DNA of 64,000 bases from Youxingia wuxianensis (GTDB lineage Bacteria > Bacillota > Clostridia > Oscillospirales > Ruminococcaceae). Below are positions 15,938 to 24,972 of this stretch, in pieces (within the stretch, counting starts at the first letter, position 1; each line of letters begins with the position of its first letter). The position numbers and the translations under genes are program-made. The stretch is taken from assembly GCF_014385085.1 (NCBI RefSeq), contig NZ_JACRTD010000004.1:241552-305551 (forward strand). Direction: 5' to 3'. The notes under the pieces were generated by a model. That model did not search any database. It saw only the letters and a program-made list of their open reading frames with translations, and was not told where the DNA came from.

Positions 15938-16819
15938 ATGCTTACAACCAAGAAAGACCGAAAATATCTTTGGCTGCTGGTAGCTCCAGCGCTGATTATC
16001 ATTTTAGTGGCCCAGGCCTACCCGCTGATGTATTCCCTGGTTGTTAGTTTTCGGGAATGGGCGCTGGCCACTTCCGATGTCCCTTTAGGCTTTACTTTGG
16101 ATAACTATGCCAAAGCGCTGACCAATCCAAATTTTTTGTATTCCTGTAAAATCAGTCTGCAATTTATGGTAAGAACCATTATAATTGAATTGGTCTGCGG
16201 TTTTTCGCTTGCTTATTTGTTTATCGGTTCTTCCAAAATTATTAAACTATGCCGCACGGTTGTTTTAATCCCTATGTCTATTGCGTCCGTTGTCTGTGGT
16301 AATATGTGGCGGATCTTTTTTGATACCAATACCGGAATGGTAAATTTAATGTTGTCGGCGGTGGGTATTCAAGGACCAAACTGGCTGGGCGATCCTAATT
16401 GGGCAATGACAGCGGCAATCATTTCTTCCATCTGGCAGTATGTCTCTTTTTCTTTTTTAATTTATACTGCCTCTATGACTTCAATCCCTGACGATTTAAT
16501 AGAGGCGGCAAAGATTGACGGCGCTACCCGGCTTGGAATTATCCGCAAAATCTTTATTCCTATGACAATGCCCGCTACCCTGCTGATATTAATTTTCCGC
16601 ATTATTGACTCATTTTTTGTATTTGACCAAATTTACACCTTGACTTTCGGCGGACCCGGCACCAGCACCCAGGTAGTATCTATGTATATTTATAACCAGG
16701 GGCTGAAGTATTACAATATCAGCTATGCTTCCGCATGTGCGTGGGTCGTAATGATATTGGCGTTTTTCATCTGCGGATTGCTTTTGCAATTTAAAAAGAG
16801 AGTGGAAAACAGCTTTTAA
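15938..16819 (+). CDS. Sugar ABC transporter permease 1 (MalF/LacF type)
   Basis: 293 residues, six membrane helices. The EAA loop DLIEAAKIDGATRLGIIRKIFIP, which contacts the ATPase, is at about residues 187-209. It is the first of two permeases that form the channel of a CUT1-type sugar importer with the lipoprotein upstream. GAGAGAGGG precedes the start. The gene is more A+T-rich than nagB and the esterase. Operon: the second permease follows after 21 bases. No specific sugar can be read from the permease itself. Confidence 0.92.
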   Translation: MLTTKKDRKYLWLLVAPALIIILVAQAYPLMYSLVVSFREWALATSDVPLGFTLDNYAKALTNPNFLYSCKISLQFMVRTIIIELVCGFSLAYLFIGSSKIIKLCRTVVLIPMSIASVVCGNMWRIFFDTNTGMVNLMLSAVGIQGPNWLGDPNWAMTAAIISSIWQYVSFSFLIYTASMTSIPDDLIEAAKIDGATRLGIIRKIFIPMTMPATLLILIFRIIDSFFVFDQIYTLTFGGPGTSTQVVSMYIYNQGLKYYNISYASACAWVVMILAFFICGLLLQFKKRVENSF

Positions 16820-16840
16820 CGAAAAGGGAGGCAAGGATTT

Positions 16841-17686
16841 ATGAATGAAAAAAAATTCTCGGCCTACCAGATATTTCGGTGGCTGATAATTTTACTGGCG
16901 GTAGCGTTGGTAGTACTGCCCATATTATTCTTATTTTTTACCAGCGTAAAACCTCAAAGTGAACTTTATAACAACCCGAAAATTCTCCCCACACAATTTC
17001 TGTGGGACAATTATAAATCGATTTTTACCTTTGAAAGCTTAAACAGCGGTATCTTATTTTATCTTAAGAACACGATTATTGTGGCTTTGGTATCCACCCT
17101 GATTACTGTAGCCTTTGGTTCTATGTGCGCTTACGGTTTGAGCAGGCTAAGAAAAGGAAAGCTGATCGCTATAATAACTGCAGTAATTGTAGTGGTACGG
17201 TTTTATCCTAAAATTACTGTTATTTTGCCTTATTTTCTTTTAATGAAGAATTTGCATTTGCTGGATACATTAAGCGCCATCATCATCTCCCATATATCCA
17301 TCGGCATTCCATTAACCGTTATGATGATGACCACCTTTTATAACGAGGTTCCCAAAGAAATGGAAGAGGCCAGCCGGGTAGACGGGGCTTCGGTACTCAC
17401 CACCTATTTTAGAGTCGTAGTGCCCACCACCTTAAGCGGCATGGCGGCCACCGCGATACTGATGGTAATGACCTCATGGAATGAATTTCTTTTGGCGTCC
17501 GGTCTGGCTTCCAACCACGCCAAGACTTTTCCCATCGTTATCGCCGGCTTTGTTACTGACAAGGGTACCGACTGGGGCGGTATGGCGGCGCTTAGTATTG
17601 TCGCCATGGTCCCTATGGTATTGATTGTTTTGTTTACACAAAAATATTTAATTCGTGGACTGACCGCAGGCGCGGTAAAAGGATAG
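16841..17686 (+). CDS. Sugar ABC transporter permease 2 (MalG type)
   Basis: 281 residues, six membrane helices, with EAA loop EMEEASRVDGASVLTTYFRVVVP at about residue 170. It pairs with the permease upstream in a CUT1 importer. AAGGGAGG precedes the ATG. The protein ends with the usual RGLTAGAVKG tail of MalG-type permeases, so it appears complete. Sixty bases separate it from the esterase gene, including a short GCCGCCGGCAGGGGC stretch that might fold. Confidence 0.93.
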   Translation: MNEKKFSAYQIFRWLIILLAVALVVLPILFLFFTSVKPQSELYNNPKILPTQFLWDNYKSIFTFESLNSGILFYLKNTIIVALVSTLITVAFGSMCAYGLSRLRKGKLIAIITAVIVVVRFYPKITVILPYFLLMKNLHLLDTLSAIIISHISIGIPLTVMMMTTFYNEVPKEMEEASRVDGASVLTTYFRVVVPTTLSGMAATAILMVMTSWNEFLLASGLASNHAKTFPIVIAGFVTDKGTDWGGMAALSIVAMVPMVLIVLFTQKYLIRGLTAGAVKG

Positions 17687-17745
17687 CTCCTGCCGCCGGC
17701 AGGGGCTATTGCCCTTTAACACAGTTTTAAGGAGGGACCCGCATT

Positions 17746-18777
17746 ATGCAGTGGCCTCATTATTCTATCGGTTCACCGGGAGGGGAGATTAACCTTCCCT
17801 CCTTGCTCTTCCCTGGGGAGCGGTTATACGATTGGCAGGTAAAAAGAAAAGAGATCCTCTGCCGGGTAAAGCAGGTCCTTGGACAGTTTCCCCCGCCGTG
17901 TCCATTGCGGTGGGAAATCCTTTCCCAAAAAGAAGAGAACGGCGTTCTTATCCAGCGGATTTCCTATGACAGTTGCGATGGAGAAAAAGCTTCCGGCCAC
18001 TTGTTGGTTTCCCCTAATGCCAAAGATAAAAAGGCGCCTGCTGTACTGGCTCTGCACCCTACGGATATTGATTATTCCCGTTCTTTGCTGCTTTCCCGTC
18101 CTGGTTCTGACGAGGACTACCCTTATGCTTTGGAACTTGCGAGGCGGGGCTTTGTTGTGCTCGCCCCAGATATTTGTACCTGTTGGCAATACCCCGACGC
18201 CAAGACGGTAGCTCAGGGATACAATACTCAATTTTTCATAGATAAACATCCCGCCTGGTCTATGATGGGACGGGCGGTATACGATCATCAGAAGGCCGTG
18301 GATCTTCTCTGTTCCCTGCCTTATGTAAATCAAGAGCGCATTGGCGTTCTGGGCCATTCCCTAGGAGGCACGAACGCTATGCTGCTGTCCGTTTTTGATG
18401 AACGGATCAAGGCCATCGCCGTCAGCTGCTGTTTTAGCAGTTTCTGCTGCCATCCCAATATCCGGGTTTGGTGCCGGGAAGAAGGTTTTTGCTATTTCCC
18501 GGCCTTGCGCAAAACTATTGACGAAGGTTATGTGCCCTTTGAGTGGTATGAGCTGATCGCGGCCGCCGCGCCGCGCCCGTTTTTCGTCTTTCAGGCGAAA
18601 AACGACGTTTGGTTCAAACGCTGGGACGGCGCGTCCCAGGGCGCGGCGCGGGCGGGCGAGGTTTACGCTTTATACGGGGCGGAGGAAAAGCTCCGCCTGG
18701 AGCTTTGGGACGGCCCCCACAGTTTTCCGCCCTCCGCCAGGCAGCGGGCTTACGGCTTTTTGGAAAACAGTCTATGA
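17746..18777 (+). CDS. Alpha/beta hydrolase (acetyl esterase-like)
   Basis: 343 residues, no signal peptide, so cytoplasmic. The nucleophile elbow is GHSLGG (about residue 205), with a probable catalytic Asp in NDVWF and His in GPHSFPP near the C-terminus. The large N-terminal part resembles dienelactone hydrolase/acetyl xylan esterase relatives (Abhydrolase_7 type). Within an amino-sugar uptake operon it probably removes O-acetyl or another ester group from the imported sugar before phosphorylation, which is inference. The start has GGAGGG upstream; the epimerase gene follows after 13 bases. Confidence 0.85.
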   Translation: MQWPHYSIGSPGGEINLPSLLFPGERLYDWQVKRKEILCRVKQVLGQFPPPCPLRWEILSQKEENGVLIQRISYDSCDGEKASGHLLVSPNAKDKKAPAVLALHPTDIDYSRSLLLSRPGSDEDYPYALELARRGFVVLAPDICTCWQYPDAKTVAQGYNTQFFIDKHPAWSMMGRAVYDHQKAVDLLCSLPYVNQERIGVLGHSLGGTNAMLLSVFDERIKAIAVSCCFSSFCCHPNIRVWCREEGFCYFPALRKTIDEGYVPFEWYELIAAAAPRPFFVFQAKNDVWFKRWDGASQGAARAGEVYALYGAEEKLRLELWDGPHSFPPSARQRAYGFLENSL

Positions 18778-18790
18778 GGGAGGAGTACTT

Positions 18791-20062
18791 ATGATAGCAT
18801 ACAAAAAGGAACTCTTGTTTTACCAGGAGCATCTAGTCCATAATCTGCTTGCCTTTTGGTCGCAGTCATACGATCCGGTACATGGCGGGATTTTTACCTG
18901 TTTTAATAATACTGGAGAGCAGCTGGTAAGCCGTGATAAGTACGTCTGGTCCCAAGGACGCATGGCCTGGGTATACTCCCGTATCGTTCAGGACATTGAC
19001 CAGGGTCTTCTTCCAGAGCTCGAAAAATCTGAATATCTGGAAAAAGCCCGGCGCACCTGCTGTTTTCTGCGGGATCATGCTATCCTGCCGCCGGCGGATG
19101 GGGTATGCGCCTATCTGCTGACCGAGGAGGGACATAAAAAAGAAAGCATCCCCGGAAAAGGATATTACACCAGCTTTTTCGTGGACTGCTTTGTAATTTT
19201 AGGTTTTTGTGAGTATGCCCTGGCCTGCAAGGACGAAGAGTTTCTCACCCTGGCCCTTTCCCTTTATGACCGGTGTACCGCCCTGCTTGCCCAGGGAAAG
19301 ATTGTAACCGAGCCTTACCCCATTGCCGAAGGGTTTGTTTCCCATGCGGTAGATATGATTTTAAGCTGTACTTCCAACCATCTTTGGCGGGCGTTAACCG
19401 CCGCGGGGCATCCCAGAGCGCAGGAAATAAATGAAAAAAGCCTTGCTCATGTAACACGGATTTTAAATGTGTTTTATTGGGAAGATTTTGGCGTCATCCA
19501 GGAATTAAAACCTCTTTCCCCCCAGCTCGAGGACACCTTTTCCGCCCGGCATATTATGCCTGGGCACGCGTTGGAATCCATGTGGTTCTGCCAGCATATT
19601 TTGGCTCAAAACCATCTGCCTGCGGATAAAAAAATTTTTACTGTATCCGCAAACAGTCTGTTCTTAGGATGGGATAAACAATACGGCGGATTATTGCGCT
19701 GTGTGGACGTAACAGGCGGCCCTCCCCGCGGGCGCCGGCTGGCGGGGGACCCTTATGAGAGCTTAATGGCGGATACCTGGGACAGCAAACTTTGGTGGCC
19801 TCATTCGGAAAGCTTGTATATGACGCTGCTTTGTTATACTCTTACGCAAGATCCCTTGTTTGAGGAGTACTATAATAAAACAGCCGCCTATGTAAAAGAA
19901 AAATTTATTAACCCCAATAAAGATGTTGGGGAGTGGATACAAATTCTTGACCGTCAGGGCCGGCCTATGGAAAAGGTCGTTGCTTTGCCGGTAAAGGATC
20001 CTTTCCATATTCTTCGCAACGTGCTTCTTCTTATTGAGCTGTTATCGGAGGAAATTGTATGA
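18791..20062 (+). CDS. AGE family epimerase (N-acylglucosamine 2-epimerase type)
   Basis: 423 residues of the alpha/alpha-barrel AGE family (renin-binding protein type). Helical repeats with WSQGRMAWVYSRIV, GYYTSFFVDCF, RHIMPGHALESMWF and DTWDSKLWWPHSESLYMTLL carry the conserved His and acidic residues of the active site. Such enzymes interconvert N-acetylmannosamine and N-acetylglucosamine, although some act on free sugars. Between the importer genes and nagA the most likely task is ManNAc-GlcNAc epimerisation. The stop overlaps the nagA start by four bases (ATGA), indicating translational coupling. Confidence 0.9.
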   Translation: MIAYKKELLFYQEHLVHNLLAFWSQSYDPVHGGIFTCFNNTGEQLVSRDKYVWSQGRMAWVYSRIVQDIDQGLLPELEKSEYLEKARRTCCFLRDHAILPPADGVCAYLLTEEGHKKESIPGKGYYTSFFVDCFVILGFCEYALACKDEEFLTLALSLYDRCTALLAQGKIVTEPYPIAEGFVSHAVDMILSCTSNHLWRALTAAGHPRAQEINEKSLAHVTRILNVFYWEDFGVIQELKPLSPQLEDTFSARHIMPGHALESMWFCQHILAQNHLPADKKIFTVSANSLFLGWDKQYGGLLRCVDVTGGPPRGRRLAGDPYESLMADTWDSKLWWPHSESLYMTLLCYTLTQDPLFEEYYNKTAAYVKEKFINPNKDVGEWIQILDRQGRPMEKVVALPVKDPFHILRNVLLLIELLSEEIV

Positions 20063-21237
20063 TTACAGTAATAAAAAACGGAAAGCTTATCACCCCCTCC
20101 GGGGTGCTCAAAGACCATCTGCTGGTCATTGAGGACAGTAAAATTCTGGGGATTTATCCTAAAGAAAAGCTTCCCCAGAAATATTACAATGAGCCTGTCG
20201 TAGACGCTTTGGGGGAATATGTTTCCCCAGGATTTATTGATATCCATGTTCATGGGGGCGGCGGGGTGGAAGCCAGCGGCAGTTCGCCTTCACAAATTGT
20301 GAAAATGTGCGCGGCTCACGCCGGTTACGGCACTACCTCCCTGCTTCCCACCACCGTCACCAACCGGCTGGAAAATATTCAGCAAACCGTCTATGCTATC
20401 CGCGATGCCGCTCAGTTATGCCATGAATGTAATATCCTGGGCGCTCATCTGGAAGGACCGTATTTTTCTCCCGCCCAGTGCGGCGCCCAAAATCCGGATT
20501 TTATCATCCAACCAAAACCCGAGCAGTATCTGCCCCTGTTGGACAGCTGGGATGGAATAAAAATTGTCGGAGCCGCTCCGGAGATTGACGGCGCCCTGGA
20601 GCTGGGGCAGGAACTGCGCCGGCGGGGAATACTTGCCTCGGTGGCCCACTCAGACGCCACCTTTGAGCAGGTGGAGGAGGCTATGATTTACGGTTACAGC
20701 GATATTACCCATATTTATTCCGGCTGCTCCATGGTCCATCGCGTGAACGCTTACCGTATTGCTGGAATTGTGGAGGCGGGTCTTTGTTTAGAGGGCCTGA
20801 CTGTCCAGGTAATCGCCGACGGCAAACATCTGCCCGCCTCCCTGTTGAAGCTGATTTATAAATGCAAAGGGCCCTCTCACATTTCCCTGATCACCGATGG
20901 ATTATGCGCCGCGGCCACACAAATGGAAGAGGGCGCCGTCGTTCACCAGGACAACGGCCTGGATACGATCTATGACGACGGGGTTATGAAGATGATGGAT
21001 AAACAGGCGTTTGCGGGAAGTGTGGCTACTATGAACCGGTTGGTATGCAATATGATCACCTTGGCCGGGGTGCCTCTGGCCGACGCGGTGACTATGGCTA
21101 CCCTTACCCCAGCCAAAGTCATCGGGATGGACAAATGCAAAGGGAGTCTTTCTCCTGGCAAAGATGCGGATATTATCTTTTTTAACGAGGATATCCAGGT
21201 AAGTACAGTAATGGTTATGGGGCGCAAGGTAAAATAA
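20059..21237 (+). CDS. nagA: N-acetylglucosamine-6-phosphate deacetylase
   Basis: 392 residues. It removes acetate from GlcNAc-6-phosphate to give the NagB substrate. GFIDIHVHGGGG (HxH), LEGPYFSP with the metal-binding Glu, VAHSDATFEQ, HIYSGCSMVHR and LITDGL correspond to the NagA active site. The segment usually reading THLFNAM is THIYSGCSM, a variant that may reflect a different acyl group or fold branch. Start follows GGAGG. It ends the operon, with a terminator about 100 bases on. Together with nagB it channels the sugar into glycolysis, but no GlcNAc kinase is visible in the island. Confidence 0.92.
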   Translation: MITVIKNGKLITPSGVLKDHLLVIEDSKILGIYPKEKLPQKYYNEPVVDALGEYVSPGFIDIHVHGGGGVEASGSSPSQIVKMCAAHAGYGTTSLLPTTVTNRLENIQQTVYAIRDAAQLCHECNILGAHLEGPYFSPAQCGAQNPDFIIQPKPEQYLPLLDSWDGIKIVGAAPEIDGALELGQELRRRGILASVAHSDATFEQVEEAMIYGYSDITHIYSGCSMVHRVNAYRIAGIVEAGLCLEGLTVQVIADGKHLPASLLKLIYKCKGPSHISLITDGLCAAATQMEEGAVVHQDNGLDTIYDDGVMKMMDKQAFAGSVATMNRLVCNMITLAGVPLADAVTMATLTPAKVIGMDKCKGSLSPGKDADIIFFNEDIQVSTVMVMGRKVK

Positions 21238-21336
21238 AAGGTTCCCGCCCGGCCGCAGAACCGCGTTCAGCGCTCCCAAAATCCAGGCCCAGCGCCTCCC
21301 TTTCTCTTCTGTTTACACTCCCATAGACCCTCATAA

Positions 21337-21386
21337 TGAAACGGCGGTTTTGAAGTAAAACAATCAAAACCGCCGTTTTTCTTTTA
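21337..21386. terminator. Bidirectional terminator between nagA and the DUF6320 gene
   Basis: AAACGGCGGTTTTGA and TCAAAACCGCCGTTT form a perfect 15-pair stem with a ten-base loop, T-run TTTTTCTTTT to the right. It closes both convergent operons. Confidence 0.9.
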
Positions 21387-22049
21387 TAAATGAAGTCTTC
21401 GTCTGAGTTCCGCCCGCATCCCGGCGCCTTCAAACACCAAAAGGGCAGTGAGGCAGATCAGGCTTACCGCGACACAGAACAAGGAAGGATAGTCCACCTG
21501 CACAATCCCAGCCAATATAAAAACAGCCGGAATAATTCCAAACAAAATAAAGATGCAGCAATAAATAAGATATGTGTTTTCCGGCATTTTCATCACCTTA
21601 GCCAAAATAGGCAGCGCGATCATAACCGCCATAAACAGGCAGGGAATGGCATATTCCACCGACCAGCCCCGCCAGCCGGTAAATTTATCCCATAAGACGC
21701 TTAATATCCCAACTACCACCGTCTGATAAAGTATATTTTTAAGAATACTGTGGCGTTTGCGCACAGCAATGAATAAAACAACCCAAAAACACGCGATTGC
21801 CGCCACTACAAATAGGGACCAGTACCCGCTTTGGGGAAGCATCCGGTTGATCACCAGACAGAGCAGCCCTGCGGCCACAGAACCCAAAATGAGCAGCTTA
21901 AAAAACAGGCTGTGCTGACGATAAATGGTCGGTACCAAGGGAAACACTTGCCGCGACGGGCCCAGCGCCGGCTGTACCGTCCCCTGACAAAGCGGGCAGC
22001 GCTGGGTATCCTCCCCAATAGACACGCCGCATTTTTTACAATATTTCAT
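21384..22049 (-). CDS. Zinc-ribbon membrane protein, DUF6320 type
   Basis: 221 residues. The N-terminus has a CKKCG...CPLCQG zinc ribbon, followed by six predicted membrane helices and a short basic tail. It matches the layout of proteins labelled DUF6320, which commonly follow an esterase and an acyltransferase-like gene in Clostridia. Function is not known. The start overlaps the stop of the acyltransferase gene (ATGA), so the three genes form one translationally coupled operon. A role as membrane anchor or scaffold for its partners is possible, but that is inference. Confidence 0.8.
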   Translation of the reverse strand: MKYCKKCGVSIGEDTQRCPLCQGTVQPALGPSRQVFPLVPTIYRQHSLFFKLLILGSVAAGLLCLVINRMLPQSGYWSLFVVAAIACFWVVLFIAVRKRHSILKNILYQTVVVGILSVLWDKFTGWRGWSVEYAIPCLFMAVMIALPILAKVMKMPENTYLIYCCIFILFGIIPAVFILAGIVQVDYPSLFCVAVSLICLTALLVFEGAGMRAELRRRLHL

Positions 22050-23335
22050 TTGCTTTCCCCTCCTGTGTAAATATGGTTGGAGACCACTTCTACCGGAATG
22101 CCCATATCTACAAACGTACGGAAAAACCTGCGCGGGATATCTGTACTCTGAAAGACCGAAGTGAAACTGAAATTCAGCTTGTTTTCAAACGAGCAGGCGC
22201 ATGCCTGCATACTGGAAGTACTGGTAAACACATCAAACAGCCGGATATAAGGACACAGCTCTTTTGGCATATTCACCTTTCCTACGTTGGAAAGGGAAAA
22301 GGTAAACTGCCGGCGGTTCAAATCATGGGCCATTTTCATAAAAACATTTTTTAAAACCAGCGGCGTCACTCTGGCGAATATATTGTGTTCCAGCGCCGCT
22401 AAAGCATTCATCCGTTCCTGAAGGTATTCTTCATTGAGGTAAGTTTCAAAATATTCCTTTACCCGGGAGATAATCTCCTCCAGCTCCGGGGATTGGTTTT
22501 TAAAATCATAGCCTACGTTAAACACGCTGAAAAAATTCCTGGCGGATTGGGAACTGAAATATTTGCGCAGATTTACGGGTATGGTAACCACCACCGGACG
22601 TTTCCTTTCCCGAACGTTCATCTCTTCATAGATGGAGCGCATAATAACCGCTGTTAATAAGACAGTCAATGTTGTGTCGTATTCCCGGGCTTTTTCTAAT
22701 AAAAGATCTACCGGCATTACCCCTTCAATAATCCGCAGGCGGTATTCCGGGTTTTTCGCCCCGTTTAGCCGAAAGGCTTTGGGCGCTTTTTTCTTGTTGT
22801 TTTTTTTCGTTTTGGGCCGGCCGGCGTAATACTTATCAAAACTGTCATCCATCTTCTGGAAAGCAGAGGCGTCATATTCCATTACCGGCGGATTTTCCGA
22901 GAACGCATCTGCGTGTTTTATCAGCAGATAATGGTATACCATTGCCTGTAAAAACAGCAGCGCCCCGGTGCCGTCGGTCAGGGCATGGTATACCTCCAGG
23001 TTGATTCGCCTATGAAAATATGTCACCTCAAAAAGCAAAGACCGGGAATCCTTATAAATCAGACCGCAAGGCGGATTTTCCTCTTGATGTACCAAAGGAC
23101 GCACGGGCGTTTCTTCCAGGTAGTACCAAAACAGCCCTCGCTTTAATACGCATAAAAAATTTGGAAATTCCTCCAGGGTGTCCTGCAGCGCGCGCTGCAG
23201 CACATCTTCCTCCACCTCTTCGCAAAGCTCACAGGAGAACCGAAACACCTTTGGGTCCTGTTTGTTGCTGCTGGCTGGGAAAATCTTCGCGGCATTATCC
23301 AATTTTATCCAGCGTCTAGGCGTGAGTTTACTCAC
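22046..23335 (-). CDS. Condensation-domain/alcohol acetyltransferase-like protein
   Basis: 429 residues from a GTG start. The catalytic motif HxxxDG is present as YHALTDGTGAL (about residue 117), as in condensation domains, alcohol acetyltransferases and wax-ester-type acyltransferases. A second conserved stretch RRQFTFSLSNVGKVNMP supports the two-lobed CoA-dependent acyltransferase fold. It is located between an esterase gene (8-base overlap) and DUF6320 (4-base overlap). Cytoplasmic or membrane-associated; the acyl donor and acceptor are unknown. The triad suggests making or editing an acyl ester of a membrane or secreted metabolite, which is inference. Confidence 0.78.
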   Translation of the reverse strand: MSKLTPRRWIKLDNAAKIFPASSNKQDPKVFRFSCELCEEVEEDVLQRALQDTLEEFPNFLCVLKRGLFWYYLEETPVRPLVHQEENPPCGLIYKDSRSLLFEVTYFHRRINLEVYHALTDGTGALLFLQAMVYHYLLIKHADAFSENPPVMEYDASAFQKMDDSFDKYYAGRPKTKKNNKKKAPKAFRLNGAKNPEYRLRIIEGVMPVDLLLEKAREYDTTLTVLLTAVIMRSIYEEMNVRERKRPVVVTIPVNLRKYFSSQSARNFFSVFNVGYDFKNQSPELEEIISRVKEYFETYLNEEYLQERMNALAALEHNIFARVTPLVLKNVFMKMAHDLNRRQFTFSLSNVGKVNMPKELCPYIRLFDVFTSTSSMQACACSFENKLNFSFTSVFQSTDIPRRFFRTFVDMGIPVEVVSNHIYTGGESK

Positions 23336-24266
23336 AGGTTTCCACCTCGCTTAAAAATTGGTTAATATATTGATAGCATCTCTTCACCTGCACAAATCTG
23401 GGAGGCAAAGAGAAAAAACCGTGCAGGGCGTCCCGGATACGGTGCAGCTCCACCTGGTTTCCATCCTTCATCAGCCGGTGGGCATACGCTTCCCCTTCAT
23501 CCCGCAAAGGATCGTACTGCGCGGTGATAATCAATGTTTTTGGCTGGTCCTTCAAATTTTCTGACAGCAAAGGTGCGAAATAAGGGTCGGTCAAATCCTT
23601 GGGGGAGTTCATATATAGCTCCATATAATCCTGCACCCGTTTGGAAGTGAGCAGATAATCGGTACCGTTTTCCCGCACGGAAGGGAAGGGGGAATGTTCC
23701 GTATGATCGTTATAGGTAGCAGGATAAATAAGGATCTGACGCTCAGGGAAAAATTCCCCTTTATCCCGCGCCATTAAAGAGACTGCCGCGGCCAAGTTTG
23801 CCCCGGCGCTGTCTCCGATCAGCGTAATCTGCTCTGGCCGGATATGGAGAAGCCCGCTGTTTAAAAACAGTTCCTTTGCCACTTCATAACAATCCAGCAG
23901 TCCGTTGGGGTACCGATGTTCCGGCGCCAAACGGTAATCTACCGACACTACGATATGTTTTGTCAATTTGGCCATGGTGCGGCAAACTTTATTGTAGCTG
24001 TCGATATTCCCAATCACCCAGCCGCCGCCGTGGAAAAAAAGAAGAATTGGAAAATCGCGCAGGGTCTCGTCCGGAGAAAAAATTCTCACCGGAATTACAT
24101 GGTCTCCCCGGGTTACCGTATGGTCCCATGTTTTGTAAAAAGGTTTAGTCACATCCATATGGGCCGCGTTTTCCAGCTGGCGGACAATTTTATAATTATT
24201 TTTAATATCGATGTCCGCATAGGAAAGGGTCTTAAGCGCCGCGCGCATATATTTGTTAATCGCCAT
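23328..24266 (-). CDS. Alpha/beta hydrolase, hormone-sensitive-lipase type esterase
   Basis: 312 residues, no signal peptide. The oxyanion motif HGGGWVIG (about residue 78) and nucleophile GDSAGAN (about residue 151) define the HSL family; the catalytic Asp is probably in YDPLRDEGEAY and the His in DALHGFFSL. It hydrolyses short acyl esters. It is the first gene of the operon with the acyltransferase-like protein and DUF6320. The start is an ATG at 24266; upstream there is a 300-base gap to the rightward small gene, filled mainly by a cloverleaf repeat. Confidence 0.9.
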   Translation of the reverse strand: MAINKYMRAALKTLSYADIDIKNNYKIVRQLENAAHMDVTKPFYKTWDHTVTRGDHVIPVRIFSPDETLRDFPILLFFHGGGWVIGNIDSYNKVCRTMAKLTKHIVVSVDYRLAPEHRYPNGLLDCYEVAKELFLNSGLLHIRPEQITLIGDSAGANLAAAVSLMARDKGEFFPERQILIYPATYNDHTEHSPFPSVRENGTDYLLTSKRVQDYMELYMNSPKDLTDPYFAPLLSENLKDQPKTLIITAQYDPLRDEGEAYAHRLMKDGNQVELHRIRDALHGFFSLPPRFVQVKRCYQYINQFLSEVETCE

Positions 24267-24401
24267 AAGGCACCTCAGTTCTCTTAATGTAACAGGCGGC
24301 CCCGCCTATTATTGTTTATTCTTTCAAATCCTTGTCTTATACCTCTCAGATTTACCTCCGCCCCCGGCGGAAAACCCTTCGGGGTTTTGGACGCTGGCTG
24401 C

Positions 24402-24483
24402 AAAATGTATCCTGCGGTTTCGCTTTTGCGAAACCCGCTCCGGACAGTGTCCGGGGCAAAACAACGTTTTGCGGATACATTTT
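24402..24483. repeat. Cloverleaf palindromic element, copy D
   Basis: An 11-pair outer stem AAAATGTATCC (24402-24412) with GGATACATTTT (24473-24483) encloses GGTTTCGC/GCGAAACC (24416-24435), CCGGAC/GTCCGG (24440-24454) and GCAAAAC/GTTTTGC (24456-24472). The preceding 40 bases carry another AAAACCC/GGGGTTTT hairpin. This copy is A+T-richer in its outer stem than the others, which rules out simple GC-richness as the cause of the fold. Confidence 0.82.
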
Positions 24484-24566
24484 ATTATACCATATCTCCC
24501 ATATAAAAGTAATCCCGCTATGAATATTTTCCTTTTCTCAAGCCATCCTACGAAAGAGGTGATCTC

Positions 24567-24749
24567 ATGTCGCTAGAAGATATTTTATCCAGCCCGGAAA
24601 TGTGCCGGTATTTTGAAAACCTCCCCCATGATGTACAGACGAAACTGTATTCCCGCGGGGATGAAATTCATTCATCCAATGATTTATACATGCTGGGGGA
24701 AAAGTTTATCGCTTCAAAAGGAGATGATAATTATGAAGGCTTCTATTGA
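24567..24749 (+). CDS. Small hypothetical protein upstream of ferredoxin
   Basis: 60 residues, acidic, no membrane segment, starting MSLEDILSSPEMCRYFENLP. A GAGGTGA ribosome site lies seven bases before the ATG. It overlaps the start of the ferredoxin gene by 17 bases, and the ferredoxin ribosome site lies inside its coding end, so translation is probably coupled. I do not recognise a family. The good start site and overlap support a real gene; a role with the ferredoxin is only suggested by position. Confidence 0.55.
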   Translation: MSLEDILSSPEMCRYFENLPHDVQTKLYSRGDEIHSSNDLYMLGEKFIASKGDDNYEGFY

Positions 24750-24921
24750 CCGCGAGGGCTGTATTGCCTGTGGACAGTGCGTAGAAATTTGTCCGGAAGT
24801 ATTCGCACAGGATGAGGATGGTATCGCTTATGTCCATCAAGACGTCCCTGCCGAGGCGGAGGAAGGCGCCGTTACCGCCCAGGAAAGCTGCCCGGTTTCT
24901 GTTATTACTGTAAACGATTAA
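24733..24921 (+). CDS. Single-cluster 4Fe-4S ferredoxin
   Basis: 62 residues. CIACGQCVEICPEVF provides three Cys of a 4Fe-4S cluster and ESCPVSVI the fourth, as in monocluster ferredoxins of Clostridia and Thermotoga. Very acidic, as usual for an electron carrier. The ATG at 24733 follows AAAAGGAG; longer readings are unsupported. It is a candidate electron partner for the hydrogenase encoded at 46 kb, but no genetic link is visible. A strong terminator follows directly. Confidence 0.92.
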   Translation: MKASIDREGCIACGQCVEICPEVFAQDEDGIAYVHQDVPAEAEEGAVTAQESCPVSVITVND

Positions 24922-24923
24922 AA

Positions 24924-24972
24924 AAAGAAGGCTCTCTTTGAACTAGAATCAAAAAGAGCCTTCTTTTTTTAA
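24924..24972 (+). terminator. Ferredoxin terminator
   Basis: AGAAGGCTCTCTTTGA pairs with TCAAAAAGAGCCTTCT (one bulge), then TTTTTTT. Confidence 0.9.
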
